From Ilumatobacteraceae bacterium (lineage in GTDB: Bacteria > Actinomycetota > Acidimicrobiia > Acidimicrobiales > Ilumatobacteraceae), in assembly GCA_025463305.1 (NCBI GenBank), contig JAOBWK010000096.1, positions 1-35,946 on the forward strand: DNA of 35,946 bases, in the 5' to 3' direction. The position numbers were made by a program, and so were the translations under genes. Each line of letters begins with the position of its first letter. The stretch's first letter is position 1. Of this stretch, positions 16,463 to 25,078 are shown one piece after another. The notes beneath the pieces are model-generated. The model was not told the DNA's origin and did no database searches. It was given only the letters and a program-made list of their open reading frames with translations.

Positions 16463-17295
16463 TGGCCGAGCGCAGCAAGTTCGCCGGTGGTGACCAGACC
16501 TACCTGCGCGATCGGCAGTACGCCACGGGCGACAAGCTCGCGGCTCGAGCAGCGCTGCACAACCGGTTCCGCACCGGTCCGGTGGCGTGGCTCGACTGGG
16601 TCCACGACCACCTCGGGCTCGCCGGCGGCGACCACGTCCTGGAGTGCGGCTGCGGCACCGGCTGGCTGTGGACCGATTCCGCCCGTCCCATCCCTCCCGG
16701 CATCCACCTGACGCTGACCGACCTCTCGCCCGGCATGGTCGGCGAGGCGACGGCACGCATCGAGGCCCGCGAGCACGTCGAGTTCGCCGGCGTCACCGGC
16801 ATCCCCGCCGATCTGCAGCAGCTGCCGTTCGAGGACGACGCGTTCGACGTGGTGATCGCCAACCACATGCTCTACCACCTGCCCGAGCCGAGCCGTGGGG
16901 TTGCCGAGCTCGCCCGTGTCGTGCGCGACGACGGGCGCGTCGTGGCCGCCACGAACGGGACGCGACACATGCGCGAGCTGTGGCAGCTGCGCGCCGCGGT
17001 GTTCGGCACGCCCGTGCTGGATCAGACGCTCGACGTGTTCAGCGCCGAGGCCGGCTTCCCGTACCTGCGCGACCGCTTCGACGTCGTCACGTGGCACCGG
17101 CACACCGACGAGCTGCGCTGCACCGACCCTGCTGCGGTGCTCGCGTTCATCTGCTCGACCCCGCCGGGCGAGGACGCGTCGCCGGACGAGGCCGCCGAGC
17201 TCTCCAGGCTGATCGACGCCTGCTTCGCCGAAGGCGACGGCGTGATGATGATCACCAAGGACTCGGGCTGCTTCGTGTGTACTGGTCCACTGTGA
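16462..17295 (+). CDS. Class I SAM-dependent methyltransferase
   Basis: 277 aa. Motif I VLECGCGTG lies at about residues 58-66, followed by LTLTDLSPGMV (acidic residue binding the SAM ribose), LPFEDDAFDVVIANHMLYHL (post-motif region of the UbiE/Methyltransf_11 type) and a C-terminal substrate domain. The methyl acceptor is unknown. The ATG at 16462 shares a base with the ligase stop, so the two genes form an operon. The last four bases overlap the next gene (GTGA). The long frame running in from 16351 is an artefact of the ligase coding sequence. Confidence 0.88.
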   Translation: MAERSKFAGGDQTYLRDRQYATGDKLAARAALHNRFRTGPVAWLDWVHDHLGLAGGDHVLECGCGTGWLWTDSARPIPPGIHLTLTDLSPGMVGEATARIEAREHVEFAGVTGIPADLQQLPFEDDAFDVVIANHMLYHLPEPSRGVAELARVVRDDGRVVAATNGTRHMRELWQLRAAVFGTPVLDQTLDVFSAEAGFPYLRDRFDVVTWHRHTDELRCTDPAAVLAFICSTPPGEDASPDEAAELSRLIDACFAEGDGVMMITKDSGCFVCTGPL

Positions 17296-17801
17296 ACCCA
17301 CCCCGCGCGCTGCTCGCCGCAGCCCTCATCGCCATCACGGCAGCCGGCTGCAGCAACTCCACCGACACAACCCGTGCGGTCTTCGTCGATCCAGCGGGCA
17401 CGTGGCAGGTCGAGTTCCCCGGCAAGGTCACCACCGACACCTCCACCGCAGGGGTGGCGGTGTACTCGGCGCGGTACGGCCGCGACTTCTACGGCGTGGT
17501 CGACGTGACGATCAAGCCGGGCATCGTCGTCAACCTCGACGACGATGCGAACAACGCGATCGACAGCACCCGCGACGCCGTCGGCGCGGTCGCCACGAAA
17601 CGGGTGATCACGCCCACGACGCTCGACGGACTGCCGGCGCGCAGCTTCACCGCCGACCTGTCATCGGGCAAGGACTCCTCGACGCTCACGGGTGTGATCG
17701 TCGAACGACAGGACCACGTCGTATCGGCCATCATCACCGACGGCCTGTCGAACTCGCCCGGCGACGTGAAGCAGTTCATCGCCTCGTTCACCGTCCGCTG
17801 A
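17292..17801 (+). CDS. Putative secreted lipoprotein
   Basis: 169 aa beginning with a signal peptide (about 1-20, MNPPRALLAAALIAITAAGC) whose Cys20 is a plausible lipidation site, though the lipobox AAGC is weaker than the usual LAGC. The mature domain (VFVDPAGTWQVEFPGKV...VKQFIASFTVR) looks like a small beta-rich domain similar in style to actinobacterial lipoproteins of unknown function. The GTG at 17292 overlaps the methyltransferase stop by 4 nt (GTGA), so it is the third gene of that operon. It ends 14 nt from the convergent aldehyde dehydrogenase stop. Confidence 0.8.
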   Translation: MNPPRALLAAALIAITAAGCSNSTDTTRAVFVDPAGTWQVEFPGKVTTDTSTAGVAVYSARYGRDFYGVVDVTIKPGIVVNLDDDANNAIDSTRDAVGAVATKRVITPTTLDGLPARSFTADLSSGKDSSTLTGVIVERQDHVVSAIITDGLSNSPGDVKQFIASFTVR

Positions 17802-17815
17802 AGACGCAACGGTGG

Positions 17816-19282
17816 TCAGTGGCTGATGATCACCATCCGGATCTCGGTCATCTCCTTGACGCTGTAGGCCGGCCCCTCGCGGGTGTTGCCGCTGTCGCGC
17901 AGGCCGCCGTACGGCTGCTGGTCGGCTCGCCAGGTCGGCACCTCGTTGACGAGCACGCCGCCGTAGTCGAGCGCACGCACCGCCTTCAGCCCCTTGGAGA
18001 TGTCGCGCGTGAAGATGGCCGCCTGCAGCCCGTACTCGGAGTCGTTCGCCATCGCGATCGCATCGTCGAGCTCGTCGTAGGAGGCGATCGCCACCACGGG
18101 CCCGAACACCTCACCGGCGCAGACCTTCATGTCGTGGGTGACGTTGGCGAGCACCGTCGGCTGGAGCACGCCGTCGGCACCGATCTCGCCGCCGTTGACG
18201 ACTTTGGCGCCGCCCTCGACGGCCTCGTCGATCCAGCTCTTGACCCGGTCGCGCTCGTGCCGTGAGATCAGCGCGGACACGTCGGTGGCCTCGTCGAGCG
18301 GATCGCCGACGACGAGCGTGGCGACCTTCTGCGACAACAGATCGGTGAAGTCGTCGGCGATCGACGAGTGCACGAAGATCCGCTGCGTGCTGATGCAGCT
18401 CTGCCCGGCGTGGCTGAAGCCCGCCACGCGGATCTTGTCGGCGGCGGACCGCCAGTCACCGTCGGGCTCGATGATGACGGGCGCGTTGTTGCCGAGCTCC
18501 AGGCCGACGCGCTTGCGCGGGGCGCGAGCGCGGATGCCCCAGCCGACCGGCGGCGAACCGGTGAAGGTGATCAGGGCGATGTCGGGATGGTCGACGATGG
18601 CGTTGCCGACCGTGCTCCCTCCGCCCGTCACGAGGTGGAGGTACTCCGGCGGCAGGCCGCACTCGTCGATCAGCATCTCGGCGAGCACGATGGAGCTGAA
18701 CGGCGTCTGCGATGCGGGCTTGAGCACCACCGGACAGCCGGCGGCGATCGCCGGAGCGAGCTTGTGCACGACGAGGTTCAGCGGGAAGTTGAACGGTGCG
18801 ATGGCCCCGACGACGCCGATCGGCAGGCGCAGGGTGAAGCCGAGCTTTCCCTCGCCGGACGGGATCGCGTCGAGCGGGATCATCTCGCCGGCGAGCTTGC
18901 GCGCCTCGGCGGCGGCGAACTGGAACGTGCCGACCGCGCGCTCGGCCTCGACCCGCGCGGTGCGGATCGGCTTGGCGGCCTCGCGGCACACGATCTCGGC
19001 GAACTCGTCGCGCCGGGCGGTGAGCCGTGCGGCGGCGAGGTCGAGGATCTGGGCGCGCTGCCACTGCGGCATCGGGCCGGCGTGGAGCGCGGCCTTCGCC
19101 GAGGCGACGGCGCGGTCGACGTCGGCCGGCGTGCACGCCGGGATGCCCCCGATCAGCGCATCGTCGTAGGGAGATCGGACCTCGATCGTCTCCCGGCCAC
19201 CGTCGGCGGCTCCGGTGAACCGCTCCCCGGCGAGAGGGATGGCTCGGACGTCCGTGGCGGGCGAGGTCGGATCAGCTGGCAT
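17816..19282 (-). CDS. NAD(P)-dependent aldehyde dehydrogenase
   Basis: 488-aa ALDH-superfamily enzyme that oxidises an aldehyde to the acid. The Rossmann/cofactor segment PFNFPLNLVVHKLAPAIAAG is followed by LKPA (Lys188), TGSPPVG, the general base Glu262 in LELGNNAPVI and the nucleophile Cys296 in GQSCISTQR. GEVFGPV closes the active site. NNAPVI and SPPVGW resemble GAPN/lactaldehyde/phosphonoacetaldehyde-type subfamilies, but the substrate is not clear. The ATG at 19282 is preceded by TAACGT at a 7-nt distance. Single gene, divergent from the glycerophosphodiesterase. Confidence 0.93.
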   Translation of the reverse strand: MPADPTSPATDVRAIPLAGERFTGAADGGRETIEVRSPYDDALIGGIPACTPADVDRAVASAKAALHAGPMPQWQRAQILDLAAARLTARRDEFAEIVCREAAKPIRTARVEAERAVGTFQFAAAEARKLAGEMIPLDAIPSGEGKLGFTLRLPIGVVGAIAPFNFPLNLVVHKLAPAIAAGCPVVLKPASQTPFSSIVLAEMLIDECGLPPEYLHLVTGGGSTVGNAIVDHPDIALITFTGSPPVGWGIRARAPRKRVGLELGNNAPVIIEPDGDWRSAADKIRVAGFSHAGQSCISTQRIFVHSSIADDFTDLLSQKVATLVVGDPLDEATDVSALISRHERDRVKSWIDEAVEGGAKVVNGGEIGADGVLQPTVLANVTHDMKVCAGEVFGPVVAIASYDELDDAIAMANDSEYGLQAAIFTRDISKGLKAVRALDYGGVLVNEVPTWRADQQPYGGLRDSGNTREGPAYSVKEMTEIRMVIISH

Positions 19283-19289
19283 GACGCCG

Positions 19290-19312
19290 ACGTTACTGCG
19301 ATCGGCGATACT
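19290..19312. promoter_or_regulatory. Divergent leaderless -10 boxes for ALDH and GDPD genes
   Basis: Minus strand TAACGT (19290-19295) lies 7 nt before the ATG at 19282. Plus strand GATACT (19307-19312) lies 6 nt before the GTG at 19319. The two genes share a 36-bp intergenic region. Confidence 0.5.
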
Positions 19313-19318
19313 CGGGTC

Positions 19319-20065
19319 GTGCCACCCACACACCCCTACCTGGACTGGCCCCAGCCGATCGCGTTCGCCCACCGCGGTGGTGCCAGCGACGCGCCGGAGA
19401 ACACGATGCCGGCGTTCGAGTATGCCGTCGGGCTCGGCTACCACTACGTCGAGACCGACGTGCAGGTGACATCCGACGGTGTCCTGCTCGCGTTCCACGA
19501 CTTCAACCTCAAGCGCACGTGCGGCATCGATCGCCGCGTCGGCGAGATGACGTACGCCGAGGTGCGCCAGGCGCGCGTCAACGGCGTGGCCCCGATCCCG
19601 ACGCTCGAGGAGCTGCTCGGCGAGTGGCCGGACCTGCGCGTCAACATCGACTGCAAGGCCGACTCCGCCGTGGACGCGCTCGTGTCCGCACTGCGTCGCA
19701 CGAACGCGCTGCCCCGCGTGTGCGTCGGCGCGTTCAGCGATCGTCGGATCCGCCGGCTGCGCGCGATCCTCGGCCCCGACCTGTGCTCCGCGCTCGGACC
19801 GGGCGGCGTGAGCCAGCTGCGCTACGGGCGGATGTCGCACACGAGCGCTCGCACTGCGCAGGTGCCGGTGCGCCAGGGCACGCTGCTGGTGACGACGCCG
19901 AAGTTCGTCGAACGCGCCCACCAGATCGGTGTCGCCGTGCACGTGTGGACCATCGACGAGTCCGCCGAGATCGAGCGCCTGCTCGACATGGGCGTCGACG
20001 GCGTGATGACCGACCGCCCCGCCGTGCTCCGCGAGGTGCTCGAGCGCCGCGGCCAGTGGGTCTGA
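19319..20065 (+). CDS. Glycerophosphodiester phosphodiesterase
   Basis: 248 aa of the GDPD family, which hydrolyses glycerophosphodiesters to glycerol 3-phosphate and an alcohol. The catalytic signature is complete: AHRGG (about 17-21), PENT, ETDVQVTSDGVLLAFHD with the metal-binding acidic and His residues, and VHVWTIDE/GVDGVMTDRP near the end. No signal peptide, so a cytoplasmic enzyme acting on imported or recycled lipid head groups. GTG start at 19319. Its stop is 1 nt from the stop of the convergent ligase gene. Confidence 0.92.
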   Translation: MPPTHPYLDWPQPIAFAHRGGASDAPENTMPAFEYAVGLGYHYVETDVQVTSDGVLLAFHDFNLKRTCGIDRRVGEMTYAEVRQARVNGVAPIPTLEELLGEWPDLRVNIDCKADSAVDALVSALRRTNALPRVCVGAFSDRRIRRLRAILGPDLCSALGPGGVSQLRYGRMSHTSARTAQVPVRQGTLLVTTPKFVERAHQIGVAVHVWTIDESAEIERLLDMGVDGVMTDRPAVLREVLERRGQWV

Positions 20066-20066
20066 A

Positions 20067-21771
20067 TCAGCTCGCCGGCGTGGCGTACTCGGCGCGGAGG
20101 TCCTTCTTGAGCACCTTGCCAGTGGCGTTGCGGGGCAGCTCCTCGGTGCGAACGAACAACGCCGACGGCACCTTGAACGCTGCCAGCTTGGCGCCGAGGA
20201 ACGTGCGGAGATCGTCGATGTCGAGGGTCGCGCCGTCCTTCACCGTGACGACAGCGGCCACCTCCTCGCCGAGCCTCGGATCCGGGAGGCCGATCACTGC
20301 GACGTCGAGCACTGCGGGGTGCTCGAAGATGGCTGCCTCGACCTCTGCGCAGTAGACGTTCTCGCCGCCGCGCAGCACCATGTCCTTGATCCGGTCGACC
20401 ACGTAGACGTAGCCCTCGGCGTCGACGCGTGCCGCATCGCCGGTGTGGAACCAGCCGTCGGTGAACGACTCGGCCGTCTCCTTCGGCTTGTTCCAGTAGC
20501 CGCGCACGTTGTTCGGGCCGCGCACCCAGAGCTCGCCGACCTCGCCGGGTTCCAGGTCGTTGCCGTCCTCGTCGACGACGCGCACGTCGGTGCCGGGCAC
20601 CGGCAGGCCGACGCTGTCCTTGTGCTCGAAGTACGCGGCGCCCGCGTTCGCGATGACCGCTGAGGTCGTCTCGGTGAGCCCGTAGCCGTTCGCCGGCGAG
20701 ACCTTGCCGGAGAACTCGGTCTCGATCTTGGCGATGCTGTCCGGCGGCACGGGCGAGCCGCCCTGGGAGATGCCCGACAGTGTGCTGAGGGTCGCGAGTC
20801 GCGGCATCGGGGTGCTCGAGCATCGACCGCACGACGGTCGGCACGCCGGCGACGGTGGTGACCCGCTCGCGTTCGACGATCTCGAGCGCGTCCGCGGCGT
20901 CGAAGCGGTACTGGGTGATGATGCAGCCGCCGATGGCCGACAGCAGCGTCACCCCGGTGACGCCCGCGATGTGGAAGAACGGGAACGTCCAGAGCGCGAT
21001 CGGCCGGCCGCCACCGGGCGCTGCGCTGGCGTCGCGCGCCGGCTTGGGCGGCGCCATCATCGACTGCAGTGCGCCACCGACGATGGTGTTGAACACGTTG
21101 GTGACGTGGTTGCGGTTGCTGCCGACCGCGCCCTTGGGGAACCCCGTCGTGCCCGAGGTGTAGAGGATGGTCGCGTCGTCGTCCGGCCCGATCTCGACGT
21201 CAGGGAGCGTGCCCGGATCCTCGCCCGCCAGCACGTCGGCCCACGCAACGTGGCCGGGATCCAGATCACCCTCGGCATGCACCACCACGACGTCGCGGAT
21301 CGGCAGCCGGGCGAGGATCTCGCCACGTACGCGCTCGTATCGCTCGCCGTCGGCGATCAGCGCGATCGCCCCCGAATCGGCGAGGCCGTACTCGCTCTCG
21401 ACGCCGGTCCACCAGGCGTTCATGCTCACGACGACGGCGCCGAGCGACTGCACCGCCCAGAACGCGAGCACCCACTCCGGGTAGTTGCGCATCGCGATCG
21501 CCACCCGGTCGCCCTGGGAGACGCCGGCGCCGGCGAGGTGCGCGGCGAGCTTGCGGACGGCCACGTTCGCCTCGGCGAAGGTGATCCGGTCCTGCTGGTA
21601 GATGAGGAACACGGTGTCGCCGTGGACGGCCGAGCCCGCCCACAGGTCGCGCAGGCTCGCCGGCGCGGTCGTGTACACGCGCAGCGTCTGCCCGCCGACG
21701 TCCGCTGTTCCGAGGGCGAAGGGCCCACCCGGGCCGGTGAGGATCGCGAGTGCTTCAGCGCGGGTTGGCAT
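20067..21771 (-). pseudogene. AMP-forming acyl-CoA ligase split by a frameshift
   Basis: Both halves of one ANL ligase lie in different frames. The N-terminal half, from the ATG at 21771, carries YTSGTTGFPKG and ends in SMLEHP near 20815. The C-terminal half, starting near 20808, carries GYGLTETTS, GWFHTGDAARVDAEG, RGGENVYCAEVEAA and the catalytic-Lys motif NATGKVLKK, and stops at 20067. Removing one base from the G4 run at 20809-20812 joins them as ...LEHPMPRLATLSTLSG... and gives a 567-aa protein of normal family length. All motifs on both sides are intact, so the break is either recent or a sequencing error. A TACGGT box lies 6 nt upstream of the ATG. The start overlaps the upstream membrane-protein gene by 17 nt. 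Confidence 0.88.
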
Positions 21772-22210
21772 GCGCGGACCGTACCCCCAGCACGAGGGTC
21801 GCCAACGACCCGGCCACCACCAGCGTGCCGCCGATCGCGGTCGCGAGCGGAGCACGCCCGACCGACACCTCGTGGGCCTCGGGCACGGCGAAGTTGACGG
21901 CGAGGCCGAGCCCGCCCGCGTACACCCCGGCGACCACGCCGATGACCGCGCCGACCGTGCGCCAGCCCCACCACAACGCGACGACGGCGGACGTCATCAA
22001 CAACGGCATCAGCGGCCAGGCCGACACAGCGACGTGGACGGGACCGTCCGGCGCGAACCCGAGCCGATCGACGAGACCGAGGATGTCGTAGCTCGAACGC
22101 GACACCGCGCCGGACCGCAACCAGTCGCCGAACGACGCGAGAACGGCCACCGCGGCACCGACCGTCGTCACGGCAGGGCCGACCGAACTGCTGCTTTGCC
22201 GCCCTCCCAC
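21755..22210 (-). CDS. Small integral membrane protein, function unknown
   Basis: 151 aa with about four hydrophobic helices (roughly 15-28, 65-84, 85-105, 120-145). The GTG at 22210 is chosen because TACGCT sits exactly 6 nt upstream; a more upstream ATG would overlap the divergent gene. Hydrophobic blocks such as AWPLMPLLMTSAVVALWWGWRTV are typical of actinobacterial hypothetical membrane proteins. The 3' end overlaps the frameshifted ligase start by 17 nt, so the two form a minus-strand unit. No family recognised. Confidence 0.68.
   Translation of the reverse strand: MGGRQSSSSVGPAVTTVGAAVAVLASFGDWLRSGAVSRSSYDILGLVDRLGFAPDGPVHVAVSAWPLMPLLMTSAVVALWWGWRTVGAVIGVVAGVYAGGLGLAVNFAVPEAHEVSVGRAPLATAIGGTLVVAGSLATLVLGVRSAHANPR
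21778..21783 (-). promoter_or_regulatory. Putative -10 box TACGGT for the split ligase
   Basis: On the minus strand TACGGT is followed by CCGCGC (6 nt) and the ATG at 21771. It lies inside the 3' end of the upstream membrane-protein gene, suggesting an internal leaderless promoter. Confidence 0.4.
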
Positions 22211-22216
22211 GCGCAC

Positions 22217-22226
22217 AGCGTAGGTT
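22217..22226. promoter_or_regulatory. Overlapping divergent -10 boxes
   Basis: On the minus strand TACGCT (22217-22222) is 6 nt before the GTG at 22210. On the plus strand TAGGTT (22221-22226) is 6 nt before the ATG at 22233. The two hexamers share bases 22221-22222, so RNA polymerase cannot occupy both at once. Confidence 0.55.
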
Positions 22227-22232
22227 GGATCG

Positions 22233-23813
22233 ATGGCCGGCAACGCTGCACCGTTCACCTCCACCACGGCGCCGGGGGCCATGGTCGCGTCGGCGGATCA
22301 GCTGGCGACGCAGGCCGGCATGGCCGTGCTCGCCAAGGGTGGCAACGCCGTCGACGCCGCGATCGCGACCAACGCGGCCATCGCCGTGACGGGCCCGCAC
22401 CTGTGTGGCATGGGTGGCGATCTGTACGCGCTCGTGCACGACGGACACCAGGTCCACGCTCTGAACTCCACCGGTCGGGCCGGCGCCGGCAGCGACGCGG
22501 CACAACTGCGTGCCGAGGGCCGCACGGAGATGCCGTACCGCCACGACATCCGCACGGTCACGATGCCCGGCTGCGTCGACGGTTGGGCAGCGCTGCACGA
22601 GCGCTTCGCCCGGCTCCCGATGGCCGACCTCCTGGCGCCGGCGATCCGCCTCGCCGAGGAGGGCTTCCCCGCGTCGCCGTTGCTCGTCGGCTCGCTGGCG
22701 CTGCTCGACGATCCGGCGCGCGAGGCGCTGCACGAGCTGGTCAGCCAGGCGCGCCGGCCGGGGGCGCTCGTGCGTCGTCCCGGCGCGGGACGCGCCCTGC
22801 GCGCGATCGCCGAAGGCGGTCGCGACGGCTTCTACCTCGGCGAGTTCGGCACCGGGCTCCGCCGGCTCGGCAACGGGCACTTCAGCGAGGCCGATCTGCA
22901 GAGGTCGAACGCCGAGTGGGTCGACGTGCTCTCCCAGCCCGCCTTCAACAAGGTGCTGCACACCATGCCGCCCAACTCGCAGGGCTACCTCACGCTCGGC
23001 GCGGCCGCGTTGATCGATCAGCTCGGACCCCCCGACGATCCCGACGACGCCCAGTGGGCGCACCTGCTCATCGAGGCCGCGACGGTGGCGGGTCACGACC
23101 GTCCCGCAGTCCTCCACGAGGGTGCCGACGGTGCCGCGCTGCTGCGGCGGATCGTCGGCGACATCGATCGGGTCGACGCCTCGTCGGCGTCGCGGGTGCG
23201 CGTCCCCACGTTCGACGGTGACACCACCTACCTGTGCGCCGTCGACGCCGATCGGCTCGGCGTGTCGCTGATCCAGTCGAACGCGTCGGGTTTCGGATCG
23301 TGGTTGGTCGAGCCGAACACCCAGATCAACCTCCACAACCGCGGCCTCGGCTTCTCCGTGGCGGAGGGACATCCGGCCGAGCTCGCGCCGGGGCGTCGGC
23401 CGCCGCACACCCTGTCGCCCGCGCTCGCCACCAACCGCGACGGCTCGCTCGCCGCGGTGTTCGGCACGATGGGCGGCGACGGCCAGCCGCAGATCCTGCT
23501 GCAGGTCGCCACCCGCCTGTTCCACCATGGCGCCAGCCCGGCCGAGGCGATCCACGCCGGGCGCTGGCTGCTGCACGGACCGGTCACCGGCTTCGACACG
23601 TGGACGGGCGAGGGCGGCCCGCACGTCATCGTCGAGGGTCACTCGTCGCCCGACTGGCTCGACGGGCTCGAGCAGCGCGGCCACGAGGTGCGCGTGATGG
23701 CGCCGTACGACAGCGCCTTCGGCCACGCCCACGTGATCCTCGTCGAGGACAGCGGGATGCTCGCCGGCGCAGCCGATCCGCGGACCCGCGTCGGATCTGT
23801 TGCGGGGCTGTGA
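22233..23813 (+). CDS. Gamma-glutamyltransferase family protein
   Basis: 526-aa Ntn-hydrolase of the gamma-glutamyltransferase family. The N-terminal segment GGNAVDAAIATNAAIAVT, then GMGGDLYALV and GCVDGWAALHERF are typical of the large subunit. The autoprocessing and nucleophile site is GDTTYLCAVD, with Thr331 as the expected nucleophile. LIQSNASGFGS and GTMGGDGQPQ belong to the small subunit. No signal peptide, so a cytoplasmic or unconventional location. It could be a glutathione hydrolase or a cephalosporin-acylase-like amidase; sequence alone does not decide. Leaderless start with TAGGTT 6 nt upstream. Confidence 0.9.
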   Translation: MAGNAAPFTSTTAPGAMVASADQLATQAGMAVLAKGGNAVDAAIATNAAIAVTGPHLCGMGGDLYALVHDGHQVHALNSTGRAGAGSDAAQLRAEGRTEMPYRHDIRTVTMPGCVDGWAALHERFARLPMADLLAPAIRLAEEGFPASPLLVGSLALLDDPAREALHELVSQARRPGALVRRPGAGRALRAIAEGGRDGFYLGEFGTGLRRLGNGHFSEADLQRSNAEWVDVLSQPAFNKVLHTMPPNSQGYLTLGAAALIDQLGPPDDPDDAQWAHLLIEAATVAGHDRPAVLHEGADGAALLRRIVGDIDRVDASSASRVRVPTFDGDTTYLCAVDADRLGVSLIQSNASGFGSWLVEPNTQINLHNRGLGFSVAEGHPAELAPGRRPPHTLSPALATNRDGSLAAVFGTMGGDGQPQILLQVATRLFHHGASPAEAIHAGRWLLHGPVTGFDTWTGEGGPHVIVEGHSSPDWLDGLEQRGHEVRVMAPYDSAFGHAHVILVEDSGMLAGAADPRTRVGSVAGL

Positions 23814-23864
23814 ACTTGGTCGCCGAACCCGGCTGAGCCCTCCACCCGCGCCGCACGGGCCCAC

Positions 23865-23870
23865 TACGCT
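23865..23870 (+). promoter_or_regulatory. Putative -10 box TACGCT for the LLM oxidoreductase
   Basis: TACGCT is followed by CGGCCC (6 nt) and the ATG at 23877, a leaderless layout. It opens the catabolic gene run that continues to 30336. Confidence 0.5.
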
Positions 23871-23876
23871 CGGCCC

Positions 23877-25067
23877 ATGCGCGTTGATTCCAACTTCTTC
23901 TGCACCGTCCCGATGCCCGACGCCGGCGATCCGTCGGTGCCGGCCACGTCGCGCCGGTACGGCAACGACGCGGTCATCGCCTGCTACGAGAACCTCATCG
24001 ACTGGGCCAAGACGGCCGACGCGCTGGGCTTCGACACGATGTGGCTCACCGAGCACCACTTCCAGCACGAGGGCTACGAGGTCCTGCCCAACCTGATCCA
24101 GTTCGGGCTGCACCTCTCCCACCTCACCAGCCATCTCCGCTTTGGCCAGATGTTCAACGTCGTCCCGCAGTGGCACCCGCTGCGCCTCGCCGAGGACTTC
24201 GCCCTCGCCGACATCCTGTCCGGCGGCCGGATGGAGTTCGGCGTCGGCCGCGGCACGGTGCCACGCGAGGCGTGGGCACTCGGCACGGTGGTGGCCAGCG
24301 GCGACAACGCGATGAGCGCCGAGCACGACCGGGTCAACCGCGAGATCTTCGAGGAGTCGATGGAGATCATCAAGACGGCCTGGTACAACGAGACGTTCTC
24401 GTATCGGGGCAAGCAGTTCATCCTGCCGCCCGACGACGTCCCTGACCGCGGCAGCTACGTCGACCACTTGACGCTGATCCCCAAGCCGCGCCGCGTCGTC
24501 GACATCTACCAGCCCGTCACGTCGCCCGAGACCATCGAGTACGTGCCGCGCGCCGGCCACCAGGCCGTGTACTGGCTGCAGAACGCCGAGAGCCAGAAGC
24601 AGAAGTGGGACCGCTACGCCGAGATCCGCGAGGAGATGGGCCAGCCCGTCGGCCCCGGCGAGAACCGCTGCCTGGTGCTCAACCTCCACGTCGGCAAGAC
24701 CTACGAGCAGGCGCTCGTCAAGGGTCGCCCGGGGCAGGACGAGTTCAACAAGTTCCTGTCCCCGTACGGCCGGTTCAGCAGCTACCGCAACCCCGACGGC
24801 TCGAAGGTCGCGTTCGACCACTGCCCAACCGTCGAGGAGTCGAACGCGCAGCGGATCCAGATCGTCGGCTCCGTCGACGACGCCGTCGACGCCATCGGCT
24901 GGTGGCGCGACCTGCTCGACCTCAAGCACATCTGCTTCTTCTTCGACTACCCGGGCCTCACCCGCGAGGAGATGAACGAGCAGATGCACCTGGTGGCCGA
25001 AGAGGTCTTCCCGCGCCTCGGCGAGACGATCGACAAGCGGCCGCTCACCGGCGCGCCACTCGTCTGA
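23877..25067 (+). CDS. LLM-class flavin-dependent oxidoreductase
   Basis: 396-aa luciferase-like TIM-barrel enzyme. The conserved TEHHF motif lies at about 59-63, followed by GQMFNVVPQWHPLRLAEDFALADILSGGRMEFGVGRG, the core of the family. Such enzymes use FMNH2 with O2 to oxidise or cleave substrates (alkanesulfonate, pyrimidine-ring and other monooxygenases), or F420 in some actinobacteria. No cofactor preference can be read. The downstream amidohydrolase starts 11 nt after its stop, which indicates an operon and a shared substrate pathway. Confidence 0.9.
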   Translation: MRVDSNFFCTVPMPDAGDPSVPATSRRYGNDAVIACYENLIDWAKTADALGFDTMWLTEHHFQHEGYEVLPNLIQFGLHLSHLTSHLRFGQMFNVVPQWHPLRLAEDFALADILSGGRMEFGVGRGTVPREAWALGTVVASGDNAMSAEHDRVNREIFEESMEIIKTAWYNETFSYRGKQFILPPDDVPDRGSYVDHLTLIPKPRRVVDIYQPVTSPETIEYVPRAGHQAVYWLQNAESQKQKWDRYAEIREEMGQPVGPGENRCLVLNLHVGKTYEQALVKGRPGQDEFNKFLSPYGRFSSYRNPDGSKVAFDHCPTVEESNAQRIQIVGSVDDAVDAIGWWRDLLDLKHICFFFDYPGLTREEMNEQMHLVAEEVFPRLGETIDKRPLTGAPLV

Positions 25068-25078
25068 GCGGCCACCCC

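Noticed and set aside
20805..20818. Programmed frameshifting to make the full ligase.
   Set aside because: No slippery heptamer or downstream structure is evident, and a simple one-base insertion in the G4 run explains the break.
21426..24989. A 1187-residue open frame on the minus strand.
   Set aside because: It runs antisense to the GGT-family and LLM genes. Composition is Arg/Val/Asp-rich with no motif, as expected from GC-rich shadow frames.
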